A DNA stretch of 10,081 bases. It comes from CAYFJO01 sp964343305. Lineage in GTDB: Bacteria > Planctomycetota > Planctomycetia > Pirellulales > Pirellulaceae. Under the pieces are notes generated by a model, which had not been told where the DNA came from, did not search any database, and saw nothing but the letters and a program-made list of their open reading frames with translations. Location of the stretch: assembly GCA_964343305.1 (NCBI GenBank), contig CAYFJO010000404.1:1-10081 (forward strand), read 5' to 3'. Positions 6,201 to 10,081 of the stretch are shown one piece after another. The position numbers and the translations under genes are program-made. Every line of letters starts with the position of its first letter. Within the stretch, counting starts at the first letter, position 1.

Positions 6201-8656
6201 AATCTTCCCCATTCCCAATTACGGTAGTCTCTCTCTCCCGGATCGGACACACATTCTCGCAACAATGCTTTTGCCCGGTCGTATGCGTTTTCGTCGATCT
6301 TGGCTGCGGCAGCTCCGATCCGCGCGACATAGGCTTCGTACGCCTCACGCTCTTTGGCCGCGATGGCTTCGACTTTGGCTTTGCGTTCCTCTTCCTCGGC
6401 TTCTTTGGCTTTGCGCTCTTCGGCCTTGGCCAATTCCTTTGCCTTGCGTTCTTCTTCTTGTGCGGCCAACGCCTCGTCCTTCGCCACGCGTTCCGATGCC
6501 GCGAGCTGCTTGGCCTTCTTTTCGTTTTTGACGGCGATTTCGCGTTGCCGGTTGGCTTCGTTGCGTTCGAAGTTGATCCAAATCGCCGCGCCCGTGACGA
6601 CGATCAAAAAGATCGTCACCAAGATGACGCCAACGCGTTTGTAGGTTCGTAGACGTTGATGACGAGCCTCGACCTCGGCCTTCCCCTTGCGGATGCGTTC
6701 CAGCAACTTGGCTTGTTCCGCCTCGTCCTCGCGCAACAACGATGCGCCCAGATCAAAATCGCCCTTGGTGTAAGCCGCGCTGGCATATTCCAAACTGGCT
6801 TCATCAAGCCCGTCTTTTGCCCGCTCGTTGCCGTCCCACAGATCAATGGCTTGTTGGAACCCGAATCGAGCTCGAGAAAAAGTGTCGTAGTCCTTGCTCT
6901 TCGTGGCCTTGGAAAGATCCTCCGTCGCTTTCGTTGCCAGCGTGATACTCTCGGAATGCGACAAATAATCACGAATCGCATCCTGAAGCTGCTGAACCGA
7001 CTCGTAGCGGTCTTCCGGTCGCGTCTCCATCGCCTTCATCGCGATGTCGACCAACTCGCCGGTCTTGTCGGTCGGTTGGATGTTGTTGCGAGCGGCGGCA
7101 AACAAACACTTCATCACGTCGCGGCCTGTGTGCGGCGGACGTCCTGTGACGATCTCGTACAAAATCGCGCCGAGCAAATAGATATCACTTGCGGGACCAA
7201 TACGATCGAACGGACCCGCTGCCATTTCCGGTGCCATATAGGCCGGCGTGCCACCCATGCTAGTTTGTGGTCGAATGCCCGCAATCGGACGATTGTTGAC
7301 CGGCACAGCCAAGCCCCAGTCCATGACCAGCACTTCGCCGTAGCCGCCCAGCATCGTGTTTTCGGGTTTCAAGTCGCGATGCACGACACCGCGCGAATGC
7401 GCAAACCCGACCGCGTCACACACCTTCATAAAGATTTCGATGTTCTCTTGCTGCGTCTTTTCTTTGATCACTTCATCCCATGGCGTGCCCTTGACGCGTT
7501 TCATCGCGTAGAACAACGCTCCCACCTCGTTGCGCCCAAGATCGTAGATAGGGATGATGTTCGGATGTTCGAGGTCGCCCGTGACGGCAGCTTCGGCGAT
7601 GAATTTGTTGCGATGCACCTTGTTTTGCTCAGTGCCGGGCTTCAACATCTTGATCGCGACCGTCCGGTCGATCGAAGCTTGCCGCGCGGCATAGACCATC
7701 CCCATGCCGCCTTCGCCCAGCTTGCTCAGCAAATCGTAGTCCGCCAATCCCGTCTGAGAGGTCTCTTCGTCACGGAACGATCGGGATTGAATGAACAACA
7801 ACGACTGGCGATTGTCATCCGCTTCGTCGATGTCCACCTTCAGCGACGTGTTGATCGTCGCGCCGCCTTTTTGCGCGGTACGATTCCAAGTGTGGTTCAC
7901 GCGGTTGACGACATCTACCGGCAAGTCGGCGCTGTCGAGGGTTGCACGATGAGCCCATTCCTCGACCGTGCCGGGTGTCTGGTCGGCCGGCGATCGCGTG
8001 CCGTGCGTATCAATCGTTGGGGCACCAGCTCGAACGTCGATCGTGCCGCTGCCGGCGGGCTTTGGCGAATCATCGTCCGCCACCGAATCAATCGTTCCCG
8101 TCCCAACACGGTCGTCCGTCGAAGGCGCAGGCGGAGGGATGACGGGCTCATTTCCGAGGTCGATCGTTTGCCCGCCGACATCCACAACCGTTCCCGGTTT
8201 CGGCGGGTCGGGGGCACCGACGGAATCCATCGTTTGGTCGATTAGGTTTTCGGCCGTGTCACTTTCTTTGAGCGGCTGGTCAGGCGGCAAAGGCACGTCC
8301 GAAACATCGACCGTTTGCGAAATCGCTCCATCCACGACCGTGACATTGACATTTTTCTCAGGCGATGACGCGTCGTCTTGCTCGGCGGGTTCGTCGATCG
8401 TTCGATCCATCTCGCGATCGGTAACCGTGCCTTCGTCATCCGGCGGTTGGTCGGCTGCGGTGGCGAATTCGTCGGAACTTTCGTCGGGCCGACTGGTTAC
8501 CACGGGATGCGGATCATCGACAATCTCCGCCTCAATCGCTTCATCGACCGTGCCAGGCTTCGCAGCCACATCAACACGACGCTGGCAAACGGGACAGAGT
8601 CCAGAAAGAAGCTCCCGTTCAAAGATCTCGGATTCACAATGAGGGCACTTGGCCAT
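3206..8656 (-). CDS. Transmembrane serine/threonine protein kinase with WD40 repeats
   Basis: An 1816-residue Hanks-type kinase. Residues 1-25 hold a zinc ribbon (C4, C7, C21, C24). Residues 30-300 are acidic, probably disordered, with nine T-[IVLM]-D motifs. The kinase domain spans about 307-565: glycine loop GEGGMG 314-319, Lys336 in AIK, Glu355 in helix C, HRDLKPEN with Asp428, DWG at 446-448 in place of DFG, and APE 475-477. All catalytic residues are present. A helical linker follows (570-670), then one membrane helix at about 675-694, a charged Glu/Lys/Ala coiled coil (about 696-785), and WD40 repeats from about 835 to 1812. I count 21 repeat-closing positions, mostly Trp, from 860 to 1801. 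The kinase should face the cytoplasm and the WD40 part the periplasm, as a sensor or binding platform. The substrate is unknown. The start is supported by AAGG 9 bases upstream. Neighbouring genes do not reveal its pathway. Confidence 0.97.
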   Translation of the reverse strand: MAKCPHCESEIFERELLSGLCPVCQRRVDVAAKPGTVDEAIEAEIVDDPHPVVTSRPDESSDEFATAADQPPDDEGTVTDREMDRTIDEPAEQDDASSPEKNVNVTVVDGAISQTVDVSDVPLPPDQPLKESDTAENLIDQTMDSVGAPDPPKPGTVVDVGGQTIDLGNEPVIPPPAPSTDDRVGTGTIDSVADDDSPKPAGSGTIDVRAGAPTIDTHGTRSPADQTPGTVEEWAHRATLDSADLPVDVVNRVNHTWNRTAQKGGATINTSLKVDIDEADDNRQSLLFIQSRSFRDEETSQTGLADYDLLSKLGEGGMGMVYAARQASIDRTVAIKMLKPGTEQNKVHRNKFIAEAAVTGDLEHPNIIPIYDLGRNEVGALFYAMKRVKGTPWDEVIKEKTQQENIEIFMKVCDAVGFAHSRGVVHRDLKPENTMLGGYGEVLVMDWGLAVPVNNRPIAGIRPQTSMGGTPAYMAPEMAAGPFDRIGPASDIYLLGAILYEIVTGRPPHTGRDVMKCLFAAARNNIQPTDKTGELVDIAMKAMETRPEDRYESVQQLQDAIRDYLSHSESITLATKATEDLSKATKSKDYDTFSRARFGFQQAIDLWDGNERAKDGLDEASLEYASAAYTKGDFDLGASLLREDEAEQAKLLERIRKGKAEVEARHQRLRTYKRVGVILVTIFLIVVTGAAIWINFERNEANRQREIAVKNEKKAKQLAASERVAKDEALAAQEEERKAKELAKAEERKAKEAEEEERKAKVEAIAAKEREAYEAYVARIGAAAAKIDENAYDRAKALLRECVSDPGERDYRNWEWGRLWYLCSLTKHDCPLDVPGECVAFTTDGSRFATGGWGGKAVVWNASGEKIIELDAGADTINAIAFSPDGRQLALGTDSSSGDVKLVDAETGALQRTLTGGHRRAVLSVNYSADGHRLLTGSKDNTAKVWNLQTGEVAQSLHGHRGWVWDARFCPREDSDGTAQPETKIVTVSQDNMAIVWIDETGTWADDRAIKRTPRFRGHEGPVYAAAFSPDGETVATAGHDKRVLLWKISELEEFDYEAATDAFVDALEEGRVLEDSSVSAPRYRALVGHQASVRSLTFSRTREHLLVSAGHDNTVMIWDSNNAVLTKKLRGHGEWVRGCALSPDGNHVASVGYDGMAYLWDIDGYQEVRVLQGLVLEGHEDSVLAAEFSQDTKQIVTASRDRTIKTWDFLTGATQRSFKEGHAFLASRAVFFADGSRMVTSAVDNTARIWDVATGTQKLLLENTGRDAAIAVSLDGRLLATGGTKDGQFWLANLWDADSGQVVHQLKAHTSPVSTVAFSPSGNLVFTGDAAGVGYLWSNQGGAPIKKLDWHAAKIIGAAFVDESHLVTAASERPVAQWDLATGNVDEKKLLIHPEGAAVTSFGVHPDNREVVTIGADGIARVWDLATQQIVRRLDAADGAELGNVKHISVSPNGKLVLAANSDERTIRIFEFATGKEVIYPAAGTKSGPFLKLSSRYALWSASFSHDSRNVIAVGGDQARLWEIDSTVEQKRRRRLSFSPHGIVASASFSIDGSKIVSGSWDGSARIWDVDTGEAIIKLEGQHTRAVNCATFSPDADSNFVLTASDDGTAILWSIDWQNNSATRERTFAGHEGSILWATFTADGRRIATASQDNTARIWSTASAKEFIELRGHTGPVIRVAFTQDDKWVSTTSEDNSARIWYAMEVTDEQSGETHQVGQQKSELKGHTATVSSVAFSPDGDRLLTGSEDYTAKLWDVVTGKELLTLKGHEQEISSVTFSSKSSHGRYALTGSHDGTAIIWLAAPWDDRVLLGDAN

Positions 8657-8718
8657 GATTTTTTGCCTTGAGGGTCAATCCTTCCATTCTACCATCGACG
8701 AAGGCGTTTGCAGACGAC

Positions 8719-8754
8719 TAGACTTCCGAAGTTTTCCGAAACTTCGGAAGTCTA
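8719..8754. repeat. Perfect 16-bp inverted repeat upstream of the kinase gene
   Basis: Arms 8719-8734 and 8739-8754 are perfectly complementary, with the 4-base loop TCCG. Each arm contains the odd palindrome ACTTC-C-GAAGT (or ACTTC-G-GAAGT), and TTCCGAA/TTCGGAA occurs three times. The site could fold as one long hairpin or as smaller ones. It lies 63 bases upstream of the kinase start with no T-run after it. It may be a dispersed palindromic (REP-like) element, a terminator for the region to the right, or an operator. Confidence 0.7.
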
Positions 8755-8939
8755 AAATTTCAAATCAGGATACTACCCCGTCAAGAGATACTTCAGATAA
8801 AAACAAGCGACGTGTTTAGTCGTGTCGGCACGAAAGCACTGTCGAGTGAACTTGAAGCGAATTCCGCCTACGGCATGCTTTGGATTTGGGACGGAGTATA
8901 TGGATTCCGGCGTGTCGCATGTCTTGTATTGACATCTCG
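8755..8939 (-). other. Unassigned stretch between the hairpin and the ddl fragment
   Basis: On the minus strand an open frame runs across the ddl breakpoint to a stop at 8773, ending in residues such as FKFTRQCFRADTTKHV. It begins only with a TTG inside the ddl fragment, in another frame. I do not recognise the protein and cannot tell whether it is the tail of a lost gene or chance. No other frame in this stretch gives a recognisable product. Confidence 0.25.
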
Positions 8940-9128
8940 TGGCGTCGTCCCAGCAAACCAATGGCCCTGTTGATCAATGTAGACCGGGATCGTTTCATAC
9001 TTCCGCGCATCAAAAGCGTCCAGCACGGACGAGCCAGAGGCCAGGGAGACTTGATGTTCCCCCGAACGGCCGCCAAAAAGAACAGCGATCCGCAACTTCC
9101 CGCCATTTTCATATTCCGTCTGGTTCAT
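8940..9128 (-). pseudogene. ddl: 5' fragment of a D-alanine--D-alanine ligase gene
   Basis: From ATG at 9128 the first 63 residues match the N-terminal domain of Ddl: KLRIAVLFGGRSGEH, QVSLASGSSVLDAFD, then KYETIPVYIDQQGHWF. Ddl joins two D-alanines with ATP for peptidoglycan synthesis and is usually over 300 residues. Homology stops abruptly near 8940, and the frame ends at 8868 after unrelated residues. The central ATP-grasp domain and the C-terminal catalytic loop are therefore missing, and the fragment cannot be an active ligase. It looks like the broken 5' end of a ddl gene, or a partial copy, left by a deletion or rearrangement. A palindromic element lies 28 bases upstream. A working ddl must exist elsewhere if the cell uses this step. 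Confidence 0.82.
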
Positions 9129-9155
9129 TCGAACTTCGCCCAGAGCGTCTGAGCC

Positions 9156-9258
9156 TAGAAGCGGTTTCAAAACCCATAGTAGCACAGGCTGCCAGCCTGT
9201 TTTCCCGGAGCTGTCACAGCCAAGCTGGCTGTGCTACGACGTTTTGAAACAGCCTCTA
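9156..9258. repeat. 103-bp palindromic element built from nested palindromes (MITE- or REP-like)
   Basis: The outer arms, 9156-9173 and 9241-9258, are 18-base inverted repeats with two mismatches; their inner 10 bases, GTTTCAAAAC and GTTTTGAAAC, match perfectly. Inside lie GTAGCACAG (9179-9187) and CTGTGCTAC (9228-9236), also inverted. Each of these begins or ends a further palindrome: ACAGGCT-GCC-AGCCTGT (9184-9200) and ACAGCCA-AGC-TGGCTGT (9215-9231). The whole could form a cruciform with two side hairpins. It sits between the ddl fragment and another broken gene. No transposase lies within it, so any movement would depend on an outside enzyme. Short TAGCACAG-type palindromes seem familiar from planctomycete intergenic regions, but that is from memory. 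Confidence 0.75.
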
Positions 9259-9266
9259 CTCAAATG

Positions 9267-9752
9267 TTAGTCGACATTTCCCAGCGTGCTGACCATTCTC
9301 CTCAATGGAACCGATCGCCTCTGATGTCGCTTGGCCACGTCGATCACCGCTCGCCAGATGTACTTGTTGTTACGCTTGTCACCTTGATGAATCTCTTTCC
9401 ATGCAAAAGACCCCAAACCAAAGTCTTTCGATGCCAAGTCATCTTGTGCGTCGAGAGCTTCAAGAACCTCCTTCATAAACCGTGTTCCCAACAAAATGTC
9501 ATCCTGAATCACCCGTGTCCGTGTTCCAGCATAAGTCACCGCGCGTAATTCGCGTGGGATCGTCAGTTTTCCGCGAGAATCTGTCAACGCGGCCATGGCG
9601 CACCAAACCGCACTGGCGTCGTATCTCATTCCAAACAGGGTTTCCAAATCACTCTGGCTACTCGGCAGTCCACCGGCTCTGCCGACACCCTGACGAATGG
9701 CGTATTCGGACCAACGCGCTGTCCCCTCCAGAAACCAACCGTTCTTAAACAT
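9267..9752 (-). pseudogene. 3' fragment of an unidentified, possibly gluzincin-like protein gene
   Basis: A minus-strand frame of 161 residues from the in-frame ATG at 9752, rich in plausible protein features: GWFLEGTARWSEY near the start, FGMRYDASAVW, then RVIQDDILLGTRFM and a basic C-terminus. The EGTARWSE segment resembles the conserved stretch that follows the HExxH helix in some gluzincin-type zinc peptidases and their relatives. No HExxH is present: the sequence right of about 9755 is transposase-coding on the other strand, so the 5' part of this gene appears to have been removed there. No ribosome-binding site precedes the ATG. I therefore call it a truncated remnant. The family is a guess, and the protein could belong to another uncharacterised group. 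Confidence 0.5.
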
Positions 9753-9754
9753 CG

Positions 9755-10012
9755 TGTAACGTGCAAACTGTGAGCGATCTGGCAACCGATTTTGTACTCT
9801 CTTACGAGGTGTTCGCTCAACACTCCGACAGCGGAACCTTGCAAACCATGATGACCAAGATTCATGACAGCGGCATCGGGGTCGAGGACTTGTTGACCGA
9901 CGCCGGGTATCCTGTCGGTGAAGATTTAGAATTCTGCGAGTCCGCTGGCATCACGCTCTACGCTCCCTGGCAAGCGATTAGTTCCACCGCGAAGCGCAAG
10001 AAGCAATCCTGC
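9755..10012 (+). mobile_element. IS1182-like transposase fragment
   Basis: The plus frame is open from 9749 to the right edge after a stop at 9746. It begins CNVQTVSD, like the YNVQTAVD segment inside IS1182-type DDE transposases, and continues FVLSYEVFAQHSD and LLTDAGYPVGEDL (Asp codon at 9899-9901, likely a catalytic Asp), then CESAGITLYAPW. The N-terminal half of the enzyme is absent, as coding resemblance begins exactly where the neighbouring truncated gene starts. Near codon 10010 the resemblance passes into a different transposase type. No terminal inverted repeat was found, so this is a remnant that cannot move by itself. Confidence 0.72.
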
Positions 10013-10081
10013 GTGACATTCCAACTGGAGTTCTTGCCGCCCTATTCTCCCAATCTGAACCTGATCGAACGGCTCTGGAAG
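10013..10081 (+). mobile_element. IS630-like transposase C-terminal motif, in frame after the IS1182-like part
   Basis: The same open frame ends with LEFLPPYSPNLNLIERLWK, the hallmark C-terminal block of IS630/Tc1-mariner transposases, with the presumed catalytic Glu at codon 10067-10069. It is cut by the window edge, so whether it goes on as a normal IS630 tail cannot be seen. Preceding residues do not look like IS630, so this is either a fused remnant or a family in which both motifs occur together. Confidence 0.7.

Noticed and set aside
6150..6660. Low-complexity repeats in the kinase gene around the charged region
   Set aside because: They encode the Glu/Lys/Ala coiled coil after the membrane helix and are explained by protein composition, not by a DNA repeat.
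5156..8245. Two long plus-strand open frames (5156-6652 and 6656-8245) opposite the kinase gene
   Set aside because: They are antisense to a gene with clear kinase and WD40 motifs throughout, show no recognisable domain and have basic, Arg-rich composition typical of frames opposite GC-rich coding DNA.
8720..9260. CRISPR-like array
   Set aside because: The palindromes here are two unrelated single elements without regularly spaced repeats or spacers.

Overview
The window looks like a piece of a Planctomycetota chromosome, most like the Pirellulales/Rhodopirellula type. This is an inference from gene content: a very large transmembrane Hanks-type kinase with a DWG motif and a WD40 tail, a TPR protein with an embedded C39-like peptidase, a DUF4058 gene, and short palindromic elements between genes. 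No rRNA, tRNA or CRISPR array was seen.

Layout, left to right. (1) 1-1628, minus: the N-terminal 542 residues of a TPR protein with a C39-like cysteine peptidase domain and a complete Cys/His/Asp triad. The gene runs off the left edge. (2) 1733-2116, minus, 104 bp upstream of (1) and in the same direction: a small stand-alone CULT-domain protein, that is, a bacterial homologue of the thalidomide-binding domain of cereblon. It keeps four zinc cysteines and the three-tryptophan cage, and shares the string HSWFPGY with human cereblon. (3) 2117-2377: a divergent intergenic region with a short direct repeat. (4) 2378-3169, plus: a DUF4058 gene broken by two compensating one-base frameshifts. (5) A hairpin at 3177-3201 between convergent genes. 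(6) 3206-8656, minus: an 1816-residue membrane Ser/Thr kinase with an N-terminal zinc ribbon, a disordered segment carrying a repeated Thr-aliphatic-Asp motif, the kinase domain, one membrane helix, a charged coiled coil and 21 recognisable WD40 repeats (three sevens).

(7) From about 8700 to the right edge the sequence is a patchwork of remains: a 16-bp hairpin, an unassigned open stretch, the first 63 codons of a D-Ala-D-Ala ligase gene, a 103-bp palindromic element built of nested palindromes, the 3' part of a gene with a gluzincin-like motif, and a transposase reading frame that starts IS1182-like and ends IS630-like. This part has seen repeated insertion and deletion.

The strongest find is the CULT protein, and its same-strand pairing with a C39-like peptidase gene. 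Cereblon CULT domains bind C-terminal cyclic imides, a form of protein damage. A recogniser of damaged or modified peptide ends next to a cysteine peptidase is therefore a plausible but untested functional pair. The kinase is transcribed in the same direction but is separated from this pair by the opposite-strand DUF4058 gene, so it is probably independent.
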